Source: Paenibacillus sp. (lineage in GTDB: Bacteria > Bacillota > Bacilli > Paenibacillales > YIM-B00363). From it: 64,000 bases of DNA. The position numbers and the translations under genes are program-made. How positions within the stretch are numbered: the stretch's first letter is position 1; each line of letters opens with the position of its first letter. The stretch spans positions 62,001-126,000 of the forward strand of contig NZ_DASQNA010000013.1 in assembly GCF_035645195.1 (NCBI RefSeq), written 5' to 3'. The notes under the pieces are model-generated. The model did not search any database, was not told the DNA's origin, and worked only from the letters and a program-made list of their open reading frames with translations. Shown here piece by piece: positions 17,587 through 26,289 of this stretch.

Positions 17587-18528
17587 TTAGCGTAGCGCCT
17601 GCACGGCGGCTGCCGCCGCCTCCGCGCCGTTCACCGTCACGATGCGCACGGTTTTGTCGATTTTCTTGATCAAGCCGCTGAGCACCGAGCCGGGGCCGAA
17701 TTCGACGAACGTATCGACGCCGAGCGCGATCAAGCGCTGCACGCTGTCTTCCCAGAGGACCGGCGCGCAAACCTGCTGCACGAGCAGGCGGCGGATGTCG
17801 TCGGGCGACGAGACGGGTTCGGCCGTCACGTTGGCGACGACGGGTACCGCGGGAGCCGCGATGTGAACCGTTGCGAGCAGATCTTCCAACCTCGCCGCAG
17901 CCGGCTGCATGAGACTGGAGTGGAACGGTCCGCTCACCTCGAGCGGCACGACGCGCTTCGCTCCCGCCTCCTTGCCGCGGGCGACGACCGCGTCGACGCC
18001 TTCCTTCGATCCGGAGACGACGATTTGTCCGGGGCAGTTGACGTTCGCGAGCTCGACCCGCCCGACTTCGCCCGTCACCGCTTCGCACAGCGCGCGCAGC
18101 GCGTCCCGTTCGGCGCCGAGCACCGCCGCCATCGCGCCGAGGCCTCCGGGCACAGCCTCTTCCATATAACGCCCGCGCATATGTACGAACCGCGCGGCTT
18201 CCGCCGGCGTCAGCGCGCCCGCCGCCGCCAGCGCCGTCCATTCGCCGAGGCTGTGCCCGGCGACGTAATCCGGCGTCAGGTCCGCGCCGCCCGCCGCCCG
18301 GAACGCCTCTAAGTACGCGAGGCTCGTCGTCAGCAGCGCCGGCTGCGTGTTCGCCGTCGATTTCAACGCTTCCTCCGGTCCTTCGAACGCGATCGTCGAC
18401 AGCGAATAGCCTACTGCCGCATCGGCGTCGTCGTACAGCTTTTTGACCTCGGGGATGTGCAGCGCGTCTTTCCCCATGCCGACGATCTGCGCGCCTTGGC
18501 CGGGGAAGACGAATGCCGTCTTGCTCAT
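17587..18528 (-). CDS. fabD: Malonyl-CoA:ACP transacylase
   Basis: A 313-residue acyltransferase that loads malonate on ACP. The nucleophile is S93 in [10 protein letters not shown], and the N-terminal [14 protein letters not shown] is diagnostic. The catalytic histidine is in [10 protein letters not shown] good ribosome site precedes the ATG. It lies between fabH and fabG; the fab order with fabH inserted after plsX differs from B. subtilis, where fabHA is elsewhere. Confidence 0.98.
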   Translation of the reverse strand: MSKTAFVFPGQGAQIVGMGKDALHIPEVKKLYDDADAAVGYSLSTIAFEGPEEALKSTANTQPALLTTSLAYLEAFRAAGGADLTPDYVAGHSLGEWTALAAAGALTPAEAARFVHMRGRYMEEAVPGGLGAMAAVLGAERDALRALCEAVTGEVGRVELANVNCPGQIVVSGSKEGVDAVVARGKEAGAKRVVPLEVSGPFHSSLMQPAAARLEDLLATVHIAAPAVPVVANVTAEPVSSPDDIRRLLVQQVCAPVLWEDSVQRLIALGVDTFVEFGPGSVLSGLIKKIDKTVRIVTVNGAEAAAAAVQALR

Positions 18529-18590
18529 CGTTCACCCTCCCATGAAAACCGCTAATTTACGTTTTAAGTGCAGGAATTTTATCTATTGCG

Positions 18591-19583
18591 TTACCAGGTC
18601 AGCACCGCGCCGCCCCACGTGAGGCCGCCGCCGAAGCCGACGAGCACGACCGTATCGCCCTGCTTGACGCGACCTTCCTGGACCGCCTCCGACAGCGCGA
18701 TCGGGATCGTCGCGGCCGAAATGTTGCCGTACCGATGCACGTTGATCATCACTTCGTTCTCGGTCAGCTCCAGCTTTTCCATCGCCGCATGGATAATGCG
18801 GATATTCGCTTGGTGCGGAACCAGCAAGTTGATGTCGCTCTTCGACTTGCCGGCCTTCGCGAGCACGCTCTCGGTCAGATTTTCCATAATGCGGACCGCG
18901 AATTTGAACACTTCTCGGCCGTTCTGCCAAATATGGTGCGTGACGCCTTCCGGCAAGCAATCCGCCGTCGGGTACCGCGAACCGCCGACGCAGCCGCCAC
19001 GCAGGAGCGGTCCGCCCGCACCGTCGGCGCCGAGCTCGAACGCTTCGAATCCGCGCCCCTGCTCCGTCGGGCCGAGCACGACCGCGCCCGCGCCGTCGCC
19101 GAACAGGATGCACGTATTCCGATCCGTGTAGTCGGTCACGCGGGAGAGTACCTCCGCGCCGACGACGAGCACGTAGTCGTACATGCCGGAGGCCACGAAG
19201 TTCGCCCCGTTCGCGAGACCGTATACGAAGCCCGAGCAGGCTGCGGCCAAATCGAATGCGGCCGCCTGTCTCGCGCCGAGCTTATCCTGCAGAATGCACG
19301 CCGTCGACGGACACATCACGTCCGGCGTCATTGTAGCGACGATGATAAGGCCGAGCTGGTCGGCGGTAATGCCTGCGCTCTGCAGCGCCGCAACGGACGC
19401 CTCGTAAGCCAAATCGGAGGAGGCTTGATGCTCGGCCGCGATGCGCCGCTCCTTGATCCCCGTCCGCGTGACGATCCACTCGTCGTTCGTTTCTACCATC
19501 GATTCCAGCTCTTGGTTCGTCAAAATGCGTTCAGGCACGTAATGCCCCGTGCCCAAAATGCCGACCGGTCTGCCGATCATCAT
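18591..19583 (-). CDS. fabH: 3-oxoacyl-ACP synthase III (KAS III)
   Basis: A 330-residue initiating condensing enzyme that joins an acyl-CoA primer to malonyl-ACP. Branched primers are usual in Bacillales. The catalytic cysteine is C116 in DLAAACSGFVYGL. Histidine and asparagine residues are in VPHQANIRII and near the C-terminus (GFGGGLTWG). Two adjacent ATGs exist; the second lies at a better distance from GAGG, so the true protein may be one residue shorter. It follows plsX by 4 bp. Confidence 0.97.
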   Translation of the reverse strand: MMIGRPVGILGTGHYVPERILTNQELESMVETNDEWIVTRTGIKERRIAAEHQASSDLAYEASVAALQSAGITADQLGLIIVATMTPDVMCPSTACILQDKLGARQAAAFDLAAACSGFVYGLANGANFVASGMYDYVLVVGAEVLSRVTDYTDRNTCILFGDGAGAVVLGPTEQGRGFEAFELGADGAGGPLLRGGCVGGSRYPTADCLPEGVTHHIWQNGREVFKFAVRIMENLTESVLAKAGKSKSDINLLVPHQANIRIIHAAMEKLELTENEVMINVHRYGNISAATIPIALSEAVQEGRVKQGDTVVLVGFGGGLTWGGAVLTW

Positions 19584-19587
19584 GACC

Positions 19588-20589
19588 TCATTCCCCTTTC
19601 CCTAGCTCCGAAGCGATCGTGCCGACAACGTCCGACCGAAGGGCCGATACCGTTTGGCGCACCGCGTTCTTGATCGCCCGCGCATCGCTCGATCCGTGGC
19701 TCTTCATGACGACGCCCGTAAGTCCGAGCATCGGAGCCGCTCCGACTTCCCTGTAGTCCATCTTGTCCCGGAACTTCCGCAGTCCCGGGCGCAGCACGGC
19801 CGCAGCCAGCTTAGACAGCGTCGTCCGCGTAAACTCTTGCTTCAAGGCGCCGAACAGCGTCTGCGCGGTGCCTTCCAACGATTTGAGCATCACGTTGCCG
19901 ACGAAGCCGTCGCAGACGAGCACGTCGCAGACGCCGTTCAAAATGTCCCTCGCCTCGACGTTGCCGACGAACCGAATCGGCGCCGCTTCGAGCAGCGGGT
20001 ACGCCGCCTTCGTCACTTCGTTGCCTTTCCCCGGCTCCGTGCCGACGTTCAGCAGCCCGACGCGCGGCTCCTTGATGCCATGCACCTTGCTGCGATAAAC
20101 GCTGCCCATGACGGCGTATTGCGCCAGCTGCTCCGCGGTCGCGTCCATGTTGGCGCCGAGGTCGAGCGCCAGCACGCCGACGCCGTCCATCGTCGGAATC
20201 ATCGGCGCGAGCGCCGGGCGCTCGATGCCTTTGAGGCGGCCGACGACGAGCAAGCCCGCAGTCATCAGCGCGCCCGTATTGCCGGCCGAGATGAGCGCGT
20301 CCGCTTCGCCGCCCTTCACCATCGACGCCGCGACGACCATCGAGGCGTCCTTCTTGCGGCGGACGGCGCGAACCGGCTCCTCGTCGGCCGCGATGACCTC
20401 GGAGGCGTGGCGGATTTCGACGTTGGACAGCGACGCGGCGCCGCTTGCGGCGAGCAGCTCGCGAATGCGCGCTTCGTCTCCGACCAAAATGATTCGGGCG
20501 TCGGCGAACTCCTTCGCCGCTTCCGCGGCGCCCGCGACGATGCCTTCGGGAGCGTTGTCTCCCCCGAACGCGTCAATGGCGATTCGCAT
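19588..20589 (-). CDS. plsX: Phosphate acyltransferase PlsX
   Basis: A 333-residue peripheral membrane enzyme that converts acyl-ACP to acyl-phosphate for PlsY, the first step of phospholipid synthesis. The N-terminus [20 protein letters not shown] and the blocks [32 protein letters not shown] and [12 protein letters not shown] are diagnostic. It overlaps the fapR stop by 17 bp, which suggests translational coupling. It belongs to the FapR regulon. Confidence 0.98.
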   Translation of the reverse strand: MRIAIDAFGGDNAPEGIVAGAAEAAKEFADARIILVGDEARIRELLAASGAASLSNVEIRHASEVIAADEEPVRAVRRKKDASMVVAASMVKGGEADALISAGNTGALMTAGLLVVGRLKGIERPALAPMIPTMDGVGVLALDLGANMDATAEQLAQYAVMGSVYRSKVHGIKEPRVGLLNVGTEPGKGNEVTKAAYPLLEAAPIRFVGNVEARDILNGVCDVLVCDGFVGNVMLKSLEGTAQTLFGALKQEFTRTTLSKLAAAVLRPGLRKFRDKMDYREVGAAPMLGLTGVVMKSHGSSDARAIKNAVRQTVSALRSDVVGTIASELGKGE

Positions 20590-21187
20590 CGTTCGAAACT
20601 CCTCTCGCTTCGGCCGTTTTCCCCGACCGATAAATCACAAAATGTCCTTGAAACACGAGATCGTCCCCGACGTAGGTGAACACTTCGACCTTCGCCTTCC
20701 CCTTGTCCCCGGGGGCCGATTTCACGTACCCTTTGGCCACGCACCGCTCGCCGAGCCGAACCGGCCGCAGGTAGCGGATGTCCGCCGACGCCGTCAGCGC
20801 GACTTCGTCGTTGATAAGCGCGACGGCCAGCGAATTCGCCTGCGCGAAGATGTGGTGCCCGCGCGCGATGCCGGTTCGGGAAAACACATGCTCCTCGCCG
20901 ACTTCCAGGATCGAGATGCCCGATTTGTCTAATTGCAAATCGATGACGTCCCCGATCACTTCGTCCATCGGCAGCGAGCGGACGACCGATTGCGAAACGG
21001 CGGCCATCTGTTTTATTCTTTCCCGAACTTCGGGAATGCCAAGCTCCATTCGGTCGAGCCGAATCGTCTGGATGCTGACGCCGAATTCGGCGGCCAGTTC
21101 CTCGTCCGTGACGAACGGATTATTCTGTATGGTCGCCGCCAGTCGCTCCTGGCGCGCCGGTTTCGGCAAACGTTGGATGGCGGACAC
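20573..21187 (-). CDS. fapR: Fatty acid and phospholipid synthesis repressor FapR
   Basis: A 204-residue regulator with an N-terminal DeoR-like helix-turn-helix ([42 protein letters not shown]) and a C-terminal hot-dog domain that binds malonyl-CoA. In Bacillus, malonyl-CoA releases FapR from DNA and derepresses fab/pls genes. A matching operator lies at its own promoter, so autoregulation and control of plsX-fab are expected. Overlap with plsX is 17 bp. Confidence 0.97.
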   Translation of the reverse strand: MSAIQRLPKPARQERLAATIQNNPFVTDEELAAEFGVSIQTIRLDRMELGIPEVRERIKQMAAVSQSVVRSLPMDEVIGDVIDLQLDKSGISILEVGEEHVFSRTGIARGHHIFAQANSLAVALINDEVALTASADIRYLRPVRLGERCVAKGYVKSAPGDKGKAKVEVFTYVGDDLVFQGHFVIYRSGKTAEARGVSNDANRH

Positions 21188-21218
21188 CTCCGCTTCGCGG
21201 AATAGTAACGTCGTTAAG

Positions 21219-21271
21219 AATTAGTACCAGGTCTTAGTACTAGTATATATTACTTAACCAAAAAGATGCAA
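21219..21271 (-). promoter_or_regulatory. fapR promoter and FapR operator
   Basis: The minus strand carries TTGCAT (21266-21271), an 18-bp spacer and TATACT (21242-21247). Immediately downstream, overlapping the transcription start, are TTAGTACCAGG and TTAGTACTAG half-sites (21219-21243, plus-strand reading). They match the known FapR operator core TTAGTACC-TGGTACTAA with a small insertion. Confidence 0.85.
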
Positions 21272-21303
21272 CAAAAAAAGCATTCCGCCGAAACGGAATG
21301 CTT
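21272..21303 (-). terminator. Intrinsic terminator after rpmF
   Basis: AGCATTCCG pairs with CGGAATGCT and is followed on the minus strand by seven T residues. It separates the DUF177-rpmF transcript from fapR. Confidence 0.9.
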
Positions 21304-21321
21304 CCTTTATGTGTTGTGTCA

Positions 21322-21498
21322 TCAGCCTTGCTTCACGATGTCGCGGGATTTGTACGTTCCGCAAACTCTGCATACGTGATGGGCCAACTTCAGCTCGCCG
21401 CAGTGGTCGCACTTCACCATGCCCGGAACTTCCAACTTGAAATGAGTCCGGCGCTTGTTCTTGCGCATTTTCGACGTTTTTGCAAATGGTACTGCCAT
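21322..21498 (-). CDS. rpmF: 50S ribosomal protein L32
   Basis: A 58-residue L32 ([19 protein letters not shown] start). It has the zinc-binding type with two CxxC pairs: C30xxC33 (KCDHCGEL) and C43xxC46 (VCRVCGTY). This is the zinc (C+) paralogue form. AAGGAGGTGGGAAC precedes the ATG. It follows the DUF177 gene, the near-universal yceD-rpmF pair. Confidence 0.98.
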   Translation of the reverse strand: MAVPFAKTSKMRKNKRRTHFKLEVPGMVKCDHCGELKLAHHVCRVCGTYKSRDIVKQG

Positions 21499-21545
21499 GT
21501 TCCCACCTCCTTGCAAGAGTGCTCGTGAAACTACACCGTAATGTT

Positions 21546-22043
21546 TTACGAAAAAAAGTCTTTGAGACCGGCGAGACGCGGATCGATCCGCTCTTGTACG
21601 CAATCGCAAGTCTCGGCGTTCCGGTCTTTGCCGCACACGGGACACAGCCCCTTGCACGCGTCGCCGCAAACCGCCGCCATCGGCAGCTGGACGACGAACG
21701 CTTCGCGCAGATAAGGCGTCAAATCGACGACCTCGTCCGGGACATGATGAATGTCCTCGTCGCGCTCGGCGATGCCGCGCTGCATCGTGAACATCTCCGT
21801 TACCGAAAATTCCGCTTTCTCCGTCACTTTGCGAAGGCACTTGGAGCACACCAATTCCAGTTCGGCCGTTAATGTGCCTGTGACGATCGCCGTGCCGGAA
21901 TCGGACCGCGCGGTCAAGTTCGCCTCGATCGGACCAGCCATACGAATGTCGTTGCGTCCGGTGACGGGATCCTCCATCACGAGACTTCCGCGAAGCTCGA
22001 TGGGTGCGCCTCTCGCTGCCAACTCGCGCAAATTGATATTCAC
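21546..22043 (-). CDS. ylbN: DUF177 (YceD/YlbN) protein
   Basis: A 165-residue DUF177 protein. It has [13 protein letters not shown] in the middle and a Cys-rich C-terminal part ([19 protein letters not shown]), which suggests a bound metal. The family is linked to 23S rRNA precursor accumulation in plants and bacteria and is almost always next to rpmF. The gene order ylbM-ylbN of B. subtilis is interrupted here by about 7 kb. A strong promoter lies just upstream. Confidence 0.9.
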   Translation of the reverse strand: MNINLRELAARGAPIELRGSLVMEDPVTGRNDIRMAGPIEANLTARSDSGTAIVTGTLTAELELVCSKCLRKVTEKAEFSVTEMFTMQRGIAERDEDIHHVPDEVVDLTPYLREAFVVQLPMAAVCGDACKGLCPVCGKDRNAETCDCVQERIDPRLAGLKDFFS

Positions 22044-22071
22044 GAAGCATCACCTCAAACACACAAAGATT

Positions 22072-22101
22072 ATTATATCCAGTAACTTCGCCCTTTGTCA
22101 A
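22072..22101 (-). promoter_or_regulatory. Promoter of ylbN-rpmF
   Basis: Minus-strand TTGACA (22096-22101), 18-bp spacer, TATAAT (22072-22077): both hexamers are perfect consensus. It nearly abuts the stop of the upstream stalk-domain gene. Confidence 0.85.
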
Positions 22102-22104
22102 TCC

Positions 22105-23307
22105 TCAATGCGGAATCGATAATATTTCCGTTCTGCCTTCAATCGTCGAGTACAATTTCCACTGCCCGTTCGTCAATCTGCGCAGCGTATGAATCGTCTC
22201 CGTGCGCCGATCCGCGAGCTTCGGACCCGCCGACTTGCGCATCGTCTGCACCGTATGCACGTACATCTCGTCCTGGGAACGCTCGAGTACCGTCAACGAT
22301 TCCAACTCGTGAACCAAATCGTATGCGCCGAACATCCATGGAAGCGTCGCCTCCGTCGCCTTGCGCATCGGGGAATCCGCGTGGACGATCTTCAACGCGG
22401 CGTTCACGTCTTCTTGATTTAAGGCTTCCATATATGCAGCGATCGTATTCCGGGCGACCGTTTCTTCCTCGGGCGCCGACGCCTCGCCGGGCGGCGTTCC
22501 GAACGGCGACGTCCACTCCCGCGACAGCAAGGCCGCGTCGTACAAACGCCACGCGCCGTCGGTTCCTTGGCGCATCGTCACCTTCATGTCGACCCGATTG
22601 TCGACATAGAACGCCCCTGCCGTCTTCGCGTTCGCCTCCGTGACGCGCAGCGTCGCGACGCCGCCGTGCACCGATTCGACGACGAGCGACTCGAGCGTCG
22701 TCCGCACGTCGCGGCGGGCGTACGCGTCCGCGAGCGTCGTGCGGAGCGAGGCGCGAAGCGGCGACGCCGCATGCACGAGGCGCAGCACCGCGGCGGCGTC
22801 TTCCCGGTTCGCGGCCGCGAGATACGCCTCGTAGGCGGCCTTAACGCCCGCTTGCTGCTCTTCCGCCGACGGGCCGCTCGCGATGCGGATGCTGCGCTCC
22901 GCGCCGTCCCACGCAACCGAAGCGCCTGCCGTCTCGCTGACGAACCGAAGCGGCACGAACGTGCGGCCCCCGACGATCGCCGGCGCCGCCAGCAGCGGCT
23001 TCGCCGTGCCGTCGACTGTCGCCGACGCCGCGCCGACCGTCAGCGTCAACGTCTTGCCGCCGCCGCGGCCTGTCACCGTCTTCGTCGCCGCGTCCCACGA
23101 CACTTCCATCCCGAGCCGCTCGAACAGCGCCCGGAACGGTACGAACGTCGTGCCGGCGGCGATGTACGCCGGCGCGTCCGCAACGAGCTCTTCCCCGTTA
23201 AACCAAATTCGGATCGGCTTCTCCTCCGCCGTCGCCGCGCCCGGCAATCCCGTCGTCAACAGCAGAGCGAACGCGGCGGCCAGCTTCGTCCAACGCGATG
23301 TCTTCAT
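22105..23307 (-). CDS. Exported protein with stalk (copper amine oxidase N) domain and two NTF2-like repeats
   Basis: A 400-residue secreted protein. A Sec signal peptide (MKTSRWTKLAAAFALLLTTG, cleavage near GAATA-EEK) precedes a stalk domain of the copper amine oxidase N-terminal type: IRIWFNGEELVADAP, TFVPFRALFERLGMEVSWDA, RTFVPLRFVSETAGASVAWD. Two related segments of about 110 residues follow (AYEAYLAAANREDAAAVLRLVHA and AYMEALNQEDVNAALKIVHADS). They look like tandem NTF2/SnoaL-like modules. Such proteins are common surface proteins in Paenibacillus; no enzyme activity is evident. The start follows GGTGAATAACG. Confidence 0.85.
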   Translation of the reverse strand: MKTSRWTKLAAAFALLLTTGLPGAATAEEKPIRIWFNGEELVADAPAYIAAGTTFVPFRALFERLGMEVSWDAATKTVTGRGGGKTLTLTVGAASATVDGTAKPLLAAPAIVGGRTFVPLRFVSETAGASVAWDGAERSIRIASGPSAEEQQAGVKAAYEAYLAAANREDAAAVLRLVHAASPLRASLRTTLADAYARRDVRTTLESLVVESVHGGVATLRVTEANAKTAGAFYVDNRVDMKVTMRQGTDGAWRLYDAALLSREWTSPFGTPPGEASAPEEETVARNTIAAYMEALNQEDVNAALKIVHADSPMRKATEATLPWMFGAYDLVHELESLTVLERSQDEMYVHTVQTMRKSAGPKLADRRTETIHTLRRLTNGQWKLYSTIEGRTEILSIPH

Positions 23308-23505
23308 CGTTATTCACCATACTCCTGCTCTCTGCAAATCTTTCTTGGTCAAATCTCTCATCGACAAATCTCGCAACGACATTGTTACATTGTAGCAAAA
23401 TGAGAGGACGGAAACTAGCGCGGAAAAGTTGCAGACGTCGTTTGTCGTCTACAAAAACAGCAGGATGAAGACTATATATTGAGGTTCTTACGAACGATAA
23501 AACGA

Positions 23506-23531
23506 CAAAAACCGCCTTGAACAGGCGGCTT
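23506..23531 (-). terminator. Intrinsic terminator after arsC
   Basis: On the minus strand GCCGCC/GGCGG with loop TGTTCAA is followed by TTTTTG. It ends the arsenic operon. Confidence 0.8.
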
Positions 23532-23562
23532 CTGTGCTGCTTTCTCTTGAGCGACCTCGATT

Positions 23563-23985
23563 TTACTTGCCTTCCTTAACGAACTGTTCGATTCTCTGCT
23601 TGATGGAGTCGCGAACCTCACGGAACTTCGTCATGATTTCTTCTTCTGTACCCGTCGCTTTCGCCGGATCCTCAAAACCCCAGTGCCAGCGCTCCGCCTT
23701 ATCGTTTCTAACGACAGGGCAATGATCGTTCGCATGTCCGCAAAGCGTAATGATGTAATCCGCTTTTTTGAGCGTCTCTTCGTCGATCACGTCGGAAGTG
23801 TGGGTAGAGATGTCTACGCCAGCTTCCTTCATGACCTGAACCGCTCTCGGGTTTAAACCATGCGCTTCCAAGCCCGCGCTCTTCACTTCGTACTTGTCGC
23901 TCCCGAGCGCTTTCAAGAACCCGTCCGCGATTTGACTCCGACACGAATTGCCCGTACAGAGAAAGTACACTAATTTTTTATCCAT
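23563..23985 (-). CDS. arsC: Arsenate reductase, thioredoxin-coupled
   Basis: A 140-residue arsenate reductase of the low-molecular-weight phosphatase fold. The P-loop is C10TGNSC15RS, and the second redox pair is C82 and C89 in [10 protein letters not shown]. All four cysteines of the pI258/Bacillus type are present, so arsenate is reduced to arsenite and the enzyme recycled by thioredoxin. It lies downstream of arsB in the same direction. A second, fused ArsC domain is encoded at the head of the operon. Confidence 0.96.
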   Translation of the reverse strand: MDKKLVYFLCTGNSCRSQIADGFLKALGSDKYEVKSAGLEAHGLNPRAVQVMKEAGVDISTHTSDVIDEETLKKADYIITLCGHANDHCPVVRNDKAERWHWGFEDPAKATGTEEEIMTKFREVRDSIKQRIEQFVKEGK

Positions 23986-24018
23986 GTTCTTATCCTCCCG
24001 AATGTGTTGGTTTGAAAT

Positions 24019-25311
24019 TTATGATAAAAGGGTTAGCCACGAATAAAGTCCGACAAGGGTAATGAACAGGGTCGGCACCGTCAGAATAATTCCGACTTTA
24101 AAGTAATAGCCCCAAGTAATGTTTACGCCTTTGCGGGAAAGGACGTGCAGCCATAAGAGCGTGGCGAGGGAACCGATCGGCGTTATTTTGGGCCCTAAAT
24201 CAGAACCGATGACGTTGGCGTACACGAGAGATTCTCGGATAACGCCGGACGTGCCGGCAGCGTCGATGGCGAGCGCGTTAATCATGACCGTCGGCATGTT
24301 ATTCATGATCGAGGAAAGAATCGCCGCCAAGAAGCCCATCCCGACCGTCGAAACGAATAAGCCTTGTTCGGCCAACGTCCGAATCAGACTGCCCAGCATA
24401 TCCGTAAGTCCAACGTTCCGAAGGCCGTAAACGACGACATACATCCCAATGGAGAAAATGACGACAGCCCATGGAGCCCCTTTAATGATCTTCATTGTTT
24501 CGACGGCTTTGCTCCGCCGGGCGACGATAATGAAAAATATGGCCACCGCCCCCGCAACGATGGAAACAGGGATATGTACGAAGCCACTGATCAGGTAGGC
24601 GACTAAAAGAACGCCGAGAATCACCCAAGACCAAATGAACAGACCGCGATCTTTGATCGCTTCATTCGGTTTTTTGAGCTGATCGACATCGTAATTTTCC
24701 GGAATGTCCTTCCGGAAGAACAAGTAAAGCACCGCCAAACTGGCCCCGAGGGAGAACAAGCTCGGCACGATCATTCGGCCGGCATACTCTACGAACGTGA
24801 TGCCGAAGTAATCCGCGGAAACGATATTGACAAGGTTGCTAACGATGAAAGGAAGCGACGTAGTGTCCGCAATAAATCCGCTTGCCATTACGAACGGCAA
24901 AATCATTTTATCGGGAAAACGCAGCGCCCGAACCATCGCCAGGACGATCGGAGTTAAGATCAGCGCCGCGCCGTCGTTCGCGAACAGGGCCGCTACGGCC
25001 GCGCCGAGCAGGATGACGTATACGAACATGCGCTTGCCGTTCCCTCCGGCCAAACGAGCCATATGGAGGGCAGACCACTCGAAAAATCCGATGTCGTCGA
25101 GAATGAGCGAGATGAGAATGATGGCGACGAACGCTAACGTCGCATTCCATACGATTCCGGTAACGGTGACGACATCCCCGAGGCTTACGACTTGAAACAA
25201 GAGCGCCAGGATCGCCCCGGCGGAGGCGGACCACCCGATGTTCAGACCTTTCGGCTGCCAAATGACGAATGTTAACGTGACAAGAAAAATAATCGATGCG
25301 ATGAAAATCAT
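24019..25311 (-). CDS. arsB: Arsenite efflux permease ArsB
   Basis: A 430-residue membrane protein of the ArsB/NhaD ion-transporter superfamily with about 11-12 hydrophobic segments. Conserved stretches include [35 protein letters not shown] and [14 protein letters not shown]. It exports arsenite (or antimonite) across the membrane. The ATG at 25311 follows TTGGAGG at good spacing; a TTG four codons upstream was rejected. It is flanked by the regulator-reductase fusion and arsC. Confidence 0.95.
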   Translation of the reverse strand: MIFIASIIFLVTLTFVIWQPKGLNIGWSASAGAILALLFQVVSLGDVVTVTGIVWNATLAFVAIILISLILDDIGFFEWSALHMARLAGGNGKRMFVYVILLGAAVAALFANDGAALILTPIVLAMVRALRFPDKMILPFVMASGFIADTTSLPFIVSNLVNIVSADYFGITFVEYAGRMIVPSLFSLGASLAVLYLFFRKDIPENYDVDQLKKPNEAIKDRGLFIWSWVILGVLLVAYLISGFVHIPVSIVAGAVAIFFIIVARRSKAVETMKIIKGAPWAVVIFSIGMYVVVYGLRNVGLTDMLGSLIRTLAEQGLFVSTVGMGFLAAILSSIMNNMPTVMINALAIDAAGTSGVIRESLVYANVIGSDLGPKITPIGSLATLLWLHVLSRKGVNITWGYYFKVGIILTVPTLFITLVGLYSWLTLLS

Positions 25312-25323
25312 GACGGCCTCCAA

Positions 25324-26079
25324 TTAATTGCAGGAAGTAGTATTGGTCAATCGGCGCAGCTTATCTTTTGCCGACGGCAAGGTAGCGATGACGGGTTCGA
25401 AATGAGGCTTATCGTTGATGTTTAATGAGTAATACACCCACTGCCCCCGCTTCGATTCGTTTAACAATCCGGCGTCCTTGAGCTTTCTTAGGTGCTGACT
25501 GATATTGGGCTGACTGGTTTGCAAAATTTCCACCAGCTCGCAAACGCAAAGCTCCTGTTCCTTCAGCAGCGAAACGATCGTTAAGCGATTTTTGTCGCCG
25601 AGGAGCTTAAAAAATTCGGCAAATTCCTCCGTGCCGGCAGACGGCGCTGCCGCGCCGTGGACGGCTTGCAATACGTTTAAATTCGAAAGCAGTTCGAAGA
25701 CCTTTTGCTTTATGGCGTCCCTCGCTTTCCGAACTTCCGCAATATCGCCGCTCGGGAGCGGATCGGGAATATCCCATTGGTAATTCTGAATTCCGAACGG
25801 AACGACAGGGCAGCGCTCCTTGATTTGCTCGCACAGTTTTACGACAACGCTTGCGTTCATGAAGATGTTCATGTCGATCGGTTTCGAAGCGTGCGTCGCG
25901 ATGTCGATGCCGTCTTCGCGCATGACCTCGACGGTCAATGGATGGATTTCTCCGGCTTCGATTCCTGCGCTATGAACGATGACATTCGATCCGCCATAGT
26001 ATTTCGCATAGGCTTCGGCGATTTGACTTCGGCACCGGTTTTGCATGCATAGGAAGTAAATGCGGTACGGCTTATGCAT
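25324..26079 (-). CDS. ArsC-ArsR fusion: arsenate reductase domain plus arsenite repressor
   Basis: A 251-residue fusion. Residues 1-135 form a low-molecular-weight phosphatase/ArsC domain with C11 and C16 ([10 protein letters not shown]) and C83 and C90 ([10 protein letters not shown]), the same four-cysteine pattern as the separate ArsC. Residues 150-240 form an ArsR winged helix with the metalloid site ELCVCEL (C178, C180) and the recognition helix [19 protein letters not shown]. The extreme C-terminus carries another cysteine (C250). It is the first gene of the operon, so the ArsR part probably represses the operon. Retention of all reductase cysteines suggests the N-domain may be active rather than structural. 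Confidence 0.93.
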   Translation of the reverse strand: MHKPYRIYFLCMQNRCRSQIAEAYAKYYGGSNVIVHSAGIEAGEIHPLTVEVMREDGIDIATHASKPIDMNIFMNASVVVKLCEQIKERCPVVPFGIQNYQWDIPDPLPSGDIAEVRKARDAIKQKVFELLSNLNVLQAVHGAAAPSAGTEEFAEFFKLLGDKNRLTIVSLLKEQELCVCELVEILQTSQPNISQHLRKLKDAGLLNESKRGQWVYYSLNINDKPHFEPVIATLPSAKDKLRRLTNTTSCN

Positions 26080-26117
26080 CGGTCAAGTCCTCCTAAATAT
26101 TCGCTCATTATCATATA

Positions 26118-26143
26118 ATTAATTACTTATTTTTAAAAGTCAA
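26118..26143 (-). promoter_or_regulatory. Promoter of the arsenic operon
   Basis: Minus-strand TTGACT (26138-26143), with an AT-rich spacer of 17 bp and a -10 close to AATTAT. The spacer region has dyad-like TAATTAATTA sequence that could be an ArsR operator. The -10 is not a strong match. Confidence 0.5.
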
Positions 26144-26161
26144 TATAAAGTTCATCGATCT

Positions 26162-26220
26162 TTGGTCATTTACAAAAACAACTCAATATCGTTGATCATT
26201 TACAAAACAAATAAAAATCG
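26162..26220 (+). repeat. Tandem 30-bp imperfect direct repeat upstream of phoX
   Basis: Two head-to-tail units start at 26162 and 26192, each beginning TTGRTCATTTACAAAA and ending ATCG. They lie between the divergent ars and phoX transcripts, so they may be part of a promoter control region. Confidence 0.75.
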
Positions 26221-26237
26221 TTAACACGGAGAAAACA
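26199..26237 (+). promoter_or_regulatory. Candidate Pho box upstream of phoX
   Basis: Four hexamers lie at exact 11-bp intervals: TTTACA (26199), AATAAA (26210), TTAACA (26221) and AAAACA (26232). Two match the PhoP consensus TT(A/C/T)A(C/T)A perfectly and two partly. The downstream gene encodes a phosphatase, which makes phosphate control plausible; this is inference. Confidence 0.5.
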
Positions 26238-26289
26238 TTCGCCCCATAAGCTTGTCCTCGAAGTCATTATTCTCATGGGAGTGAGATTT

